A program made the position numbers and the translations under genes. A stretch of DNA of 64,000 nt from NCBI RefSeq assembly GCF_028858725.1, contig NC_084763.1, forward strand, positions 56,567,152 to 56,631,151, given 5' to 3'. Origin of the DNA: Colius striatus. Lineage: Eukaryota; Chordata; Aves; Coliiformes; Coliidae. Under the pieces are notes generated by a model. That model ran no database searches. It saw only the letters and a list, made by a program, of their open reading frames with translations, and had not been told where the DNA came from. Of the stretch, positions 53,427 to 64,000 are shown one piece after another (the first letter of the stretch is position 1; each line of letters opens with the position of its first letter).

Positions 53427-54015
53427 CTTTTTTCTTTTCCTTTTTCTTCTTGTTTTTCTTCTTGTCTTTATTTTTGGTGGTTTTTCTTCTTCTCCTCCTT
53501 CTTCTTCCTCTTCTTCTTCTTCCCCTTCTTCTTCTCCCTCTTCTTCTTCTTCTTCTTCTCCTTCTTCTTCTCCCTCTCCTTCTTTTTCTTCTCCTTCTCC
53601 TTCATCTTCTTCTTCTCCTCCTTCTTCCCCTTCTCCTTCTAGTTCTTCTTCTCCCTCTTCTTCTTCTCCTTCTTCCCCTTTTTCTTCTCCTTCTACTTCT
53701 TCTCCCTCTTCTTCTTTTTCTTCTCCTCCTCCTTCTACTTCTTTTTCTCCCTCTTCTTCTTCTCCTTTTTCTCCTTCTCCTCCTCCTTCTTCTTCTCCTT
53801 CTACTTCTTCTCCCTCTTCTCCTTCTTCTTCTCCTCCTCCTCCTCTTTCTTCTCCCTTTTCTTCTCCTTCTTCTCCCTTTTCTTCTCCTTCTTCTCCCTT
53901 TTCTTCTCCTCCTTCTCCTTCTCCTTCTCCTTCTCCTCCTCCTCCTCCTCCTCCTCCTCCTTCTCCTTCTCCTTCCTTCTTTCTTTTTCTCCCTGTCCTT
54001 TTCCTTTTTTCCCCT
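53427..54015. repeat. Polypyrimidine / polypurine tract of about 590 bp
   Basis: The plus strand is almost pure C and T built on CTT, CTC and TTC, with a short interrupted stretch at 53450-53482 and a few isolated A or G bases after that. Frames reading poly-Glu/Gly, poly-Arg or poly-Leu across it are artefacts. Several mirror-symmetric blocks would allow triplex (H-DNA). Confidence 0.97.
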
Positions 54016-57000
54016 TTTCCCTTTATGTTTTTCATCAGGGCTGCCCTCACTCGTGCTTTTGAAACACTGAGTTACAGCCCAGGCTGCAGATTGGTATCTT
54101 GCCCGTCTATATGAGAGACAGGTTACTGAATTCATCTCTGCTGTTACTGTAAACCTGTGTACACTGGTGTGAGGATCACAGAGGGGTTATGAACCAGAAA
54201 GATGGGTTTTCACACTGAATGATGTGAGGTCAGTTATTGAGTCCCAGCCTGTCCAGCATCTCCAAGGACAGAGGGTTCAAGTGAGTTTCAGAGGGTCTCA
54301 CTCCTGCTAGACCTTTTCAAAGCAGGTCCCAGCTCCTCTGTCACAGTTTGTCCTTATCACTGAATAAAAGACCCTTCTTCCACATCCCCTTGATTATAAA
54401 TTTTGCTCAAGACACCTCTTCACCTCTTCTTTAACAAACTTCCTGAGCCCCTGAGTTGGGAATTGGCTTTCTAGATCTCAAATGTGCAACTCCTTCCTCT
54501 GGTCCTGGTGCTTTAGCAACATCTCTAACCTCTTCCAGGAGCTGTCTCCTGTGTTTCAGCTTACTCTAGAAGCAAAAAATCATTGCTTAAGCAGTTTCAG
54601 GCTGAAAAGTGACCTTTAGGTAACTATTTGAATGAATGTGTTGACTTGTTCTTTGAATTATAAACTCCATTAACTCTTTAGTGACTCCCCAATGCTTGCT
54701 GAGAAGGGCTCAGATCCAGGGCATAGAGTCTCTTCAAGTTGATGTCAATGGGGAGCTTAATCCCCGTTGCAGATCTGGCTCAAAACACCCTTTTCGGTGG
54801 CAAAGGCTGAGAGCTGCTGGTTATAAGTTCAGAATCAACAGCTTCATCACCCAGCACTGTAACCTCTCCTTTTAAATGCTCTCCTAACTTCCAGCTGATG
54901 AGAAATAAGTGTGCTGTGCCTTTAATCTTGCCCTGCTGATTCTCCTCTTTAAAAAAACCCACTCAACCCAAACTGACTGCACTCCAGCAAACATCTGTAT
55001 TGCCACTGAAAGGCCTTTTGCTAATATATTTCCTCCCCCCCCTCCCCTTTCCCCATGTTCTTCTTGATCACACCTGTCTAGCTTTGGGCAAAATAAAATA
55101 TTCACATAGCTGCCAGAAGTAAAGTTCTTTTCTGGCTTGAGCTACTGTGTGTAAAGATCTCCAAAGAAATGTCAGATCACTTTATTGAATCCTACTGAAA
55201 ACTTGTTTGACAGCAACATGCAGAAAGGATCAGGACCTCTCTGTAATTGCCAGTGGCTTGAAAAGAGCGTTTGTTTTGAAGGCTTAAAAACGGGTTTTCT
55301 TTCTTTTTTAACTTTGGGGTTGTTTTTTGATTGATATTTGAATGCATTAAAACCTGCAAAGGGCTCCCTGTGCATGTTGCTCGTGGGTTTGCCATGCATG
55401 AACACAAGGCTGCCTTGCACAGGAACACGTGGGGAGGCTGGATCTGCAGCTGGATTGCAGCTACCTCTGGGGCAGGAGGCTGAGCCAGCCAGCAGCACGC
55501 ACCAGCCAGGGCACAGAGGAATACATCCAATTTTTCAGGTGCTCTGAGCTTCACATGGGAGTAAAAAGCATCTTTATGCAGAGGACTTTTGCCCTCGTGA
55601 TGCTCTGTGTGTGAGCAGGTCAGAGCTACTTCAGAGAGGCAAATTCCACCCTCTGCACACCGTGTCTTGCAGCCCTGTCTTGCTGTGAGTGGAAACAAAT
55701 ACCTATTGTAGTGGAGAAAATAATGAGGAGCAGGTGAAAGCAGATTTTTAATGATCCTCTGACCAAACTGATGTTTAATTTGCAACAGGAACATTTGCCT
55801 TTACAAATCCTGGTCTGTTGCTCCCAGATGTTAATTATGGTTGGTCACTCCCGTGTCTGCTGTGTAAAATACCTGTTCCTCTGTGTGAGACCCAGAGCTA
55901 ACCTTTGCCTTGGCATCCTGGAGAGCACTTCTTTAATTGTTTAATTTAGAAAGGAGTAATCTGGGATGATTAAGATGATTGAGCTCAGGCCTTTGAGGTG
56001 GAGGAGGCAGCTGGAGCATCACTGGAACCCCTATTTCTATCTGAGCTTCTGATGTAACTCATATAATCTGAGCTAGCTTGTTTCAAGCAGACTGCCAGAC
56101 CTCAAAATCTGACATGTGGGAACACCCAAAACCCAACTCTGGTTCTCTCTTTTCCCCAGGGACTGTTGTTCCCATTAGTCCAAGATGAAGTCTCCATCCT
56201 CAGAGATGGAAACTCACTTTGAGGTGTGAGTTTGCCAAGCAGCCCACCACTTCTTTCGTTTCTTCAGATCCTCAGGTGATGCCACGTCCAGGGTTTTGCA
56301 CTCTGGCCCCAAAACTCCTGGTATCTCCTCCATTCTTCTGAGGTCATTTCCTTATTAACTGGCACCCTGGATACCACAGGTCTTGTGGGAAATCTGAAGC
56401 CATCAGAGGCAGCAACTCAGAAAATACACAGAGAAATCTCAGCTCTTTTAGCTTGAAGTCCAGCAAATTCAGGAAGGGTGGTATTCATCTCCAGTGAATT
56501 CAGGAAGGATGGCATTCATCTCACCTGTCTGAGGCAGCCACCTGGATTTCACTTTGTTGCCTGTAAAGAGAAATGAGGTGCTCTTCAGGAAAGGTTTGGT
56601 CTGTGTCAGGTGGGAACTGAAGATGTATCAGAGGAGTTGCCACCTTGTCTGGATGTTCAAAGTTAAGAGGTTGGAGCATTCCTTGAAGCCTTTATTTCCT
56701 AACAAAGCTTTTCATCTGTCCTAAGGGGACCTATTTTGGACAGTGAAGGCAGCAACACCATTATACTTGTGTTCTTGGTGTGAGTGAGTGGCTGAATCTG
56801 GTTTGTATTGTACACACGGACACACGTGTTTGCCTCACTAATCTTGATGTTAGTTGGACTTTTGGGGCCCCAATACACCTGTGTTGCAAAATGCAATAAC
56901 CCAAGGCAAAGGGATTTACCAATGGAGATAGGAGTCAGACTCACATTAGGACAAGACTGAAGGATAAGTGCTAGTGGAGGCATTAGTTTCAGCTTGGAGA

Positions 57001-60000
57001 CAGCAATAGCAGAATGTGTGTTTGCTGATGGAGGTGATGTTTTCTGTCCAGCTCCTCTAGACATCCTATATCACAAAGCAGGGAATGACCAAATGCTTCC
57101 TTGGCTTTGCCAACAGGAGCCCTACAATTAGCTGATATCTTAAGCAAAGCCCCCTCATAAAACCAGCATGGGGTCATCCAGGGCTTCATCCTAAGAGGGA
57201 CTCCATGCAGTTTTAGTGCCCAGGCACCAGTCAAACGAGCTGATTTAGAACCTGTCATATGTTCACGTTTGGGCTCGTTGTTCACGTTGCAGGGGTTGAC
57301 TGGGAAAGTGAACATGCTCCCCACCTCCCACCCTGTGCCACTGACAGCAGCCTGGTTTGGCATTGGCATCCCTCATCTATGGAAGGGGTTTTTTGGAGCT
57401 GCAGCTAGGGAAAGGGAGGTGAAGGATAACTGAACAAGCTTCTTCTGGTGGTCAGCAGCCTGGGGTTTGTAATGTCCTCTAGTAAGAGAAATCTTTTCCT
57501 GTGGGTTTGGGAGCACTGGATGAGAGAAATCCACATGAATTAGAAGCAGATCCTCCAGCATGACCTGACTTACAAGAAGAATTGCAGACCAGGTCTACCT
57601 ACCTAAAGCTCACACTAGTTTAATGATCTTGGTAGGGTTGTGGTCCTGTAAACCCCTTTTTGTACCAGTCTTGCAAGAGAGGGGCTGAAACAGTCTTTAT
57701 TTATGGACATCCAAGGTCATAGGAGGAGCTGGGAGTACCTGATGCCATTCAAAGCATCTGTTTGCTCATTGGGTGATGTCTCCACTGCTTGGATATGGAC
57801 TCTATGCTTCCTGTGCTAGGGACTCTCCACTCACAGCCCAGCACACCTGCAAGTCCAGCCTCAGCACAGAGAAATTAGAAAATGAAGTTGTATTTATGCT
57901 GTCCTGGGGTAGAAATTATGCCTAGATCTCACCTTACTGAAACCTGGAATCACCAGCCCTTTGAAGAGGAGCAGACATCTCCATTGGCAAGTCAGATCTG
58001 TGGTGGCCTGAATTACCCCTTGGGATGAGATTTCTCTTTCTCCCTGCAGCTGTAGATGAAGCCAGATGCAAAAAAGGGTCTGACTACAGAAATCCACAGT
58101 CTCTGTTCTTCTTAGGAGGGAATGAACCCAGGGGATAGTCAAGCTGTTTGCTCTTTGAATGTGTCAACAGTTAACAAGTGGGACTCGAAGTCTCCAGTCT
58201 GCTTTGACACTGGATATCCAACCCATGGATGTCCAAACCAGCAGCACCAGCAGGTCTCTCAACAGAATGTTTGTGTCTCCCAAACACTTCCCATGCAACA
58301 CTTCATCTCTACCTGCCTTAGTTCCCCGCCAGCAAACCTTCCCTGTTCCACTCTTGAGATTGAAAACTGACTTAGTGATGGGGTGATGACCTATTCTACA
58401 CACCATCAGCGCCACGAGGGGTTCGTCTCAAGACAGCAAACTCCAGGGCTTTGCAGCTTCACCACTCACTAATGATTGTTAAAGAAGGAAAGGGGCAGGG
58501 AGGCCACTGAACTCATAACAGGCGTGTTTAAATCAAGGAAAGAAAAATCAGAGGCCAAAAATTAAGGTGCTTTGATCCTTGATTTTATGTCAACAGAGAC
58601 GAAAGGAGAACACTAAGTCTTTTTACTTTTTACCAGCTGCTGCTTGAAACAAAATAATTGGATAATTAAAAGGCCTTGCCTTATGTCAATTTTATTTAGG
58701 TGCCTTGATCCACTGATGGAATGTGTCATTGATAGAAGGTTTAAGAGCTCATTAGAAAAATCCCAGAGATAAACCCAGGGCTCAGCCCCTTCAAAGGGCT
58801 GTCAGCTGGGAGAGGAGCAGGGATGCTGTCCCAGAGCAGCCCAGCACAATGGTACCACAAGGGAGAAACTTTGCTGGGCAACAGCTGTAGAAAAACAGGT
58901 TCTGCCTTTAGCACAGCCGGGCTGCAGGTGTTACAAAACACCCTGTGCCCTCCCACGCTGCCCCAGCAGATGGTTTGGGTCTGAATTTGCTCTCTGTGAT
59001 GGTGTGGCATTCTTCCTTGGCGTGATGGTGAAGCATTGGTGGGATGTGACTGTGATGTCCCATCTCAAATCCTCCCTCCCACCCCTGCTTCTCACCAGCC
59101 ATCACCTACCTTGGCTGATGTTGTCTGTTGGGTCTTGAGCAGGGCTGAAGACCCTGTAGAATACAACGTGGTGAGTGTACCTTTCCCTTCTCCATCTCCT
59201 TTGGATCCCCAGGCAAGCCCCAATCCTTTTCCACAAGAGCCAGCTGTAAAGGACTCAACTTCTGCCTTGAAATCACCAACATATTCAACACACACCTTAA
59301 GAGGGGTATGGCCTCGTGTACAGCAACTGTCCTTTCTGTAAACACACCTCTGTAGAGCCAAGGCTGAGGATGATGTACAGTTTTTGTCTGGTTAGATGGT
59401 GCCTTTGTGCAAGGATTAAACCATTTGAAACAAAGAGCAATTTCTTTTGAGGTATTCCTTCCCCTGATGGACTTTGGGGCAGGAACTGACAGTCCATCAG
59501 AGGCACATCCCTGACTCTGGCTGCCAAGTGAGCCTCATCACCTTTGGAAACAGAGGCCAGGTTGATGATTAGGTAGATACTTTAGTAAAAATGATCCTTT
59601 GTCTTACATATCTGCATCAGTTTGTTAATGCTGGTTATACATTATATACATACTGTCCCTCCTGACTCAGTTTCTCTGTTTGTGACCACAGTAAACTGCA
59701 GTTCACAGCCAGAGAGAGATGATGTTGTGTTACCTACACTGGCTAGGACCAATTTCTTGCTGTCAAAAGGGAGGCAGGTAGCTTAAGCCTGTCCTTTGGC
59801 CCTTTCTAGAGGCAATGGATAGATAAGAGCATCTCTAGAGAGCGGCACATGCTGGTTAAAAGTGGTCCTGTAGATAGATGGGAGAGACCTTCCCTCTGAA
59901 AGAAGCCTGTTGATGCCCCAAATGTTTAGGTGTGCCTCATTTAGAGGTTAAACTGAGTTGAGCTGAGTTGAGCCCCAGAGAAAATCCTCTGACCTACAGC

Positions 60001-60995
60001 TGTGGCTGCAAAATCAGATGGTCTGGGACCTGCCAGTTGGTCTGCAAACAGGCAAAGAAGGAAACAACCTGCACGTGGAGCACTTAAAGCTTTATATCGT
60101 GTGCATATGGATACACACACAAATCAAAACTGTGTGTGCATGTGGTGTATGTGTGTCTAAGCTCCGTGTGCGTGGCTGTCTTTAAATAGCATGAAGAGAC
60201 AAGAAATACGTGTACATCTAGCTCAGGGTCAAATGCAGCCTGCGTGGAAAAGCTTTAGATAGCTCTGAAACCCAATTACACGACCTGGAATCAGCGTGGA
60301 GGGAAGTGTGGAGGGCAGAAAGGGCTGCAGTAGGTCTGGGTCCTGGCTGCAGAGGAGCAGTGGCAGCTGCCTGCTTGCCTCTAAGTGCCATTAGCACAGC
60401 TAACGAGCGGAACCCCATCGGTGACGCGGCTGGTGCCGGGCTGAGCGCCGTGTGAGCTGGAGGAGGCTGTGATCCTCACAGCAGTGGGTGGCAGAAACCA
60501 CAGCTTGGAAGCCATGCTTTCTGCTTTATTTGATTTGTGACTGATTTGTAGGCACTTCTGCGGTGTAATTGGCTTCGCTTGAGCCCACCGCGGCTTCGAG
60601 CTGCCGTGGCTGAGAGCTGGGCTTGGCTCTAATCTCCCTTTCCCCGACCTCTCCCTGGAACAATCCGTGCACTGCTCTGACATGTGGAGAGATTATGGTG
60701 TTGGCTGAGGAGCTGATTAGTCTGCGTGATATCTGCATGATAAATATCTTTATAAATAGCTTTCCTGAGCAGATTTCATTAGGCATCCCTCAATAAGCAC
60801 CAGGGCCTGCTGCCTCACCAACTTTTGTCCCGGGACAGCTGCCTTAGGGGTTCCATACCACCTCACAGACTCATTGTACCTGGTGTGTGGGTGGTGGGGT
60901 GAGGGACAGCCGTGGGGTGATGCCGTTGCCTGGCACAGTGACGTCTTGTACCTTGCCTGAAGGGTTAATTGTTCCTGGTGTCCAGTGTGAAGCAT
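54016..60995. other. Intergenic block
   Basis: No recognised exon. It holds a 31-bp tandem duplication at 56466 and two repeat-free AT-rich stretches that look conserved, 58490-58745 and 60530-60790. Minus-strand frames such as 55192-55794 (200 codons) match nothing known to me. Confidence 0.55.
56466..56522. repeat. 31-bp tandem duplication
   Basis: Two adjacent copies begin AATTCAGGAAGG (56466 and 56497) and differ at a few bases. Confidence 0.85.
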
Positions 60996-61417
60996 CACAG
61001 AACCACAGAATCCCAGCATGGTGGGGGTTGGAAGGGGCCTCCAGGGCTCATCTAGTGCCACTCCTTGCTAAAGCAGGATCCCCTCGCTCAGGGGGCACAG
61101 GAACGTGTCCAGGTGGGTTTGGAAACCTCCTGAGAAGGAGCTTCCACACCCTCCCTGGGCAGCCTGGGCCAGGGCTCCCTCACCCTTACAGTAAAGTAGT
61201 TTTCCCCTGTGTTCCAGTGGGACTTTCCATGTTCCAGCTTCTTCCCATTACCCCTTGTCCTCTCACTGGCCACCACAGAAAAGTGTCACCCCATCCTCCT
61301 AACATCCACCCTTTAGGTAGTTATAAGTGTTGATGAGGTCCTCCCTCAGCCTTCTCTAGGCTGAACAGCCCCAGGTCCTGCAGCCTTTCCTTACAGAAAA
61401 GATGTTCCAGTGTCCTG
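60996..61417 (-). mobile_element. CR1 LINE (antisense), left part of an interrupted copy
   Basis: It runs from ATCACAGAACCACAGAATCC to GATGTTCCAGTGTCCTG. Compared with the copy at 4987, the next expected sequence is found only at 61920, after another CR1. Confidence 0.9.
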
Positions 61418-61919
61418 GACAGTCCTGTTCCAGTCTCTCACCCTGGTGAGTCCTGTTCTGGGCACCTCACTACCAGAAGGACACTGAGGGACTGGAGCGT
61501 GTCCAGAGATGGGCAACAAAGCTGGGGAAGAGTTTGGAGCACAGGTCCGATGAGAAGTGGCTGAGGGAGCTGGCAATGCTCATCTTGGAGAAGAGGAGGC
61601 TGAGAGGAGACATGAGCACTCTCTACAGCTACCTCAAGGAGAACTGTAGTGAGGTGAGGATTGATCTCTCTAGCAATGAATGATAGGATAAGAAATGGGC
61701 TCAAATTGTGCCAGGGGAGGTTTAGATTGGACATTAGGAAGAACTTTTTCATCAAGAGGGTTGTTAAGCATTGGAACTGGCTGCCCAGAGAGGTGATAGA
61801 GTCACCATCCCTGGAGATCTTCAAAAAGACTCAGAGATGAGGTGCTGAGGGATATGGTTCCGTGTTTTGATGGCCTTAAAAGTCTTTTCCAACCATAATG
61901 GTTTTGTGATTCTGTGATT
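61418..61919 (+). mobile_element. CR1 LINE (sense) nested in an antisense CR1
   Basis: A sense copy from the end of the coding part (GGACACTGAGGGACTGGAGC) to a TTTTGTGATTCTGTGATTC tail. It splits the antisense copy. CCTG occurs at both junctions, either as a 4-bp duplication or by chance. Confidence 0.88.
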
Positions 61920-62190
61920 CCTGATCATCTTGGTGGCCCTGCACTGGCCTCTCTCCAGCAGTTCCCTGTCTCTCTTCAGCTGGAGAGCCCAGAACTGGAC
62001 ACAGGACTCCAGATGAGGCCTCACCAGAGCAGTGTAGAGGAGAGTAACCTCCCTTGACCTGCTGCACACATTCTTTTTAAGGTCCTCTAGGATATCATTG
62101 GCCTTCTTGCTCATGAGGGCACATTGCTGGCTGTTGTTTAGTTTGTTATCAACCAGGACTCCCAGGTCCCTCTCCTGGAGCTGCTCTCCA
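61920..62190 (-). mobile_element. CR1 LINE (antisense), right part of the interrupted copy
   Basis: It resumes with CCTGATCATCTTGGTGGCCC and continues to CTCCTGGAGCTGCTCTCCAG, matching the order seen in 5385-5665. Confidence 0.9.
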
Positions 62191-64000
62191 GCATCTTGGA
62201 GATGGGTTCTTCTTGCTGTAGATGCCCACAGTCACAGTCAGCTTGCCTTCCCTCTGCTCTGCCTGCAAGGGGATGGTTGGTGGGAATGACATCCTCCCAC
62301 ATTGTTGATTCTCTGAAAGAGTCCAGGTCTGGGCCAGGAAAAGGACCTGACCGTGCTAGGTCGTCTGCAAGCAAACCACAAAGAAATGCTCCATGGGTAA
62401 GAGATAGGAAGAGGTTAAGATGATGCAGCAGAGTGTGGGGAACATCCCCTGCTCCATAGGCCTCCACCCTTGTAGATTTATCTGATTTTGGTGGGTTTAT
62501 CCCTCTGATAGGTTTGGTCCCAGAGCTGAATTCCTGTGGGTCTTCTGGGTACCTATGTGTTAGGTATATTCTGTTTATAGGTTCTTAGGCATTGCAGGTG
62601 AAATGGGAAGGCAAGTGGGTGAGGGCCTTGTTCTCAACAGAGGTAAGTGACAAAATCTGCCACTGGTAGTGTGGTTTTAGGAAGATGTTGCTGTTTCCAC
62701 TGGAAATGGAGAGGTGCAATGGAGAGAATGCACGTACAGAGAGCAGGGGGAAGGAAAACAGGAACAGGAATACAAAACCCTCACTGGACAGTAAGGATGA
62801 GAGGACTTCTGAGAATTGGGGTCTTCACAGGGGTAATTCTTCCTCCAGGCAGCTCACAATGAGTTCCTGCATGAAGGTGGATGTGTGGACGTGTAATTGG
62901 AGTGACTCATGTAGTGCTGCTTCCATGGTCCCCAGAGGACAGTCTTCCTCATCCTCTGCCTCAGTTTAGAGGCCAAATTGAAATGACTGGAGAGAAGGGC
63001 TGGGATTACTCTCCCAGGCCTCTTGTGTAAGAAAAGCCACTGGAGGACACAGCATAAACTCATGATGTGAATTATCATCTTCTCTGCTGAATTGTTCCAT
63101 CAGTCAACTTCAGTGTTAAAGTTTGATTACACCAAAGCATTGATTTTTGGCATTTAGTCTCCTTTCACCTTTGTGTGCCAGACTGAAGAGCTCTCTATGG
63201 CTGAACACCCATTAAGTAACTCATGGGCTGACAAGCTGTCATCCTTGTGTCCATTGAGGTGGTAGACTGAGCTCCTCTAAGGGTTTCCAACCTTACCTCC
63301 TTTCCCAGGGCTTTTCTCCAACTCCTCTTTGATTTAACAACACCCTTTGGGGATTGTGCCTCCTGGTACTGCAGAACCAGTGCCTGGTTTGCAGTCTGGG
63401 AGGAAGAGTGTGCCACCCTTTTAGCCTGGCTTGGGCAGCAGGAGGACTTGGCAGGTTCATGTCCCTTTGAGGAGTGAACGGGACCACTCAGCATCTCCGA
63501 TGACCTGCTTTGGATCCTGCTCAGCAAGAGCTTCTCCCTCCCTCCACTGCTTGTAGAAGCAACTCAAGGGAATCAGCTGGTTCATCTAGCCAGCTGCCTG
63601 GAGTGTAGGATAATGAGGACACCCTATACATCCAACAGTTCCTCCTTTCCAGCATCCAAGAGCACAAGACCTTTCAGCAATAAGCCCCAACTGCAAGCAG
63701 ATCGGGTTGCCTGCTGTGATGCCAAGTCTCTTTCAGCATTTCTGCTTCCCAGGAGGGGCAATGCAGCCACACTCTTTGCTTCTGCACATCTACCTTTACG
63801 TTTGCCCTTCATCTGCTTGCTGCCTACCTGTGCTCAGCTGAACAAGTGAGCTCTTTTCCTCCACACCGCTGACCTCAGCCTCCGTTACACGCTCCTCTGG
63901 TAGACTTTGTGTTGTCATCGGTGACCTGTTTTTCATCTTAATGCGTTTTCTTGGTAGTTTTGTAGTGCAGGATGTAAAGAGAAGGTTAAAATCTGCACTG
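62191..64000. other. Intergenic block at right edge
   Basis: No recognised gene, CR1 or tandem repeat. Short frames only. In human the neighbour on this side is WNT3A, but none of its cysteine-rich coding exons are seen up to 64000. Confidence 0.5.

Overview
The window is nuclear DNA from a vertebrate, almost certainly a bird. About twenty CR1 LINE fragments of avian type are scattered through it, no Alu-, L1- or B-type mammalian repeats were seen, genes are intron-bearing with vertebrate splice sites and CpG-island promoters, and the gene order matches human 1q42.13 in reverse. Nothing prokaryotic, viral or plasmid-like was seen.

Layout. From 1 to about 4.4 kb lies non-coding DNA, probably the first intron of GUK1 (minus strand), holding a long hairpin and a 25-copy 34-bp minisatellite. 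A CpG island at 4.1-4.9 kb looks like a divergent promoter: leftward a short first exon that may be the mitochondrial-leader exon of GUK1, rightward MRPL55 (3 exons, 119 aa). C1orf35/MMTAG2 follows on the same strand (8 coding exons, 286 aa). ARF1 lies tail-to-tail with it on the minus strand (4 coding exons, 181 aa) with a 3'UTR of about 1.5 kb, an 8.9-kb first intron and a CpG-island promoter at 25.6-26.7 kb. From 27 kb to the right edge (about 37 kb) I recognise no gene. In human the next gene on this side is WNT3A; none of its exons are visible here, so that block is read as intergenic. It holds CR1 copies, two minisatellites, a roughly 590-bp polypyrimidine tract, a perfect 21-bp inverted repeat and several stretches that look like conserved non-coding DNA.

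The genes are housekeeping genes with separate jobs: MRPL55 in the mitochondrial large ribosomal subunit, C1orf35 a nuclear basic protein of unclear role, ARF1 a Golgi GTPase and GUK1 (if correct) a guanylate kinase. They share conserved linkage, not a pathway. I found no convincing new biological system. The most noteworthy items are the long hairpins, the promoter-proximal minisatellite, the ARF1 promoter inverted repeat, the CR1 that nearly fills MRPL55 intron 1, and one unexplained 261-codon open frame.
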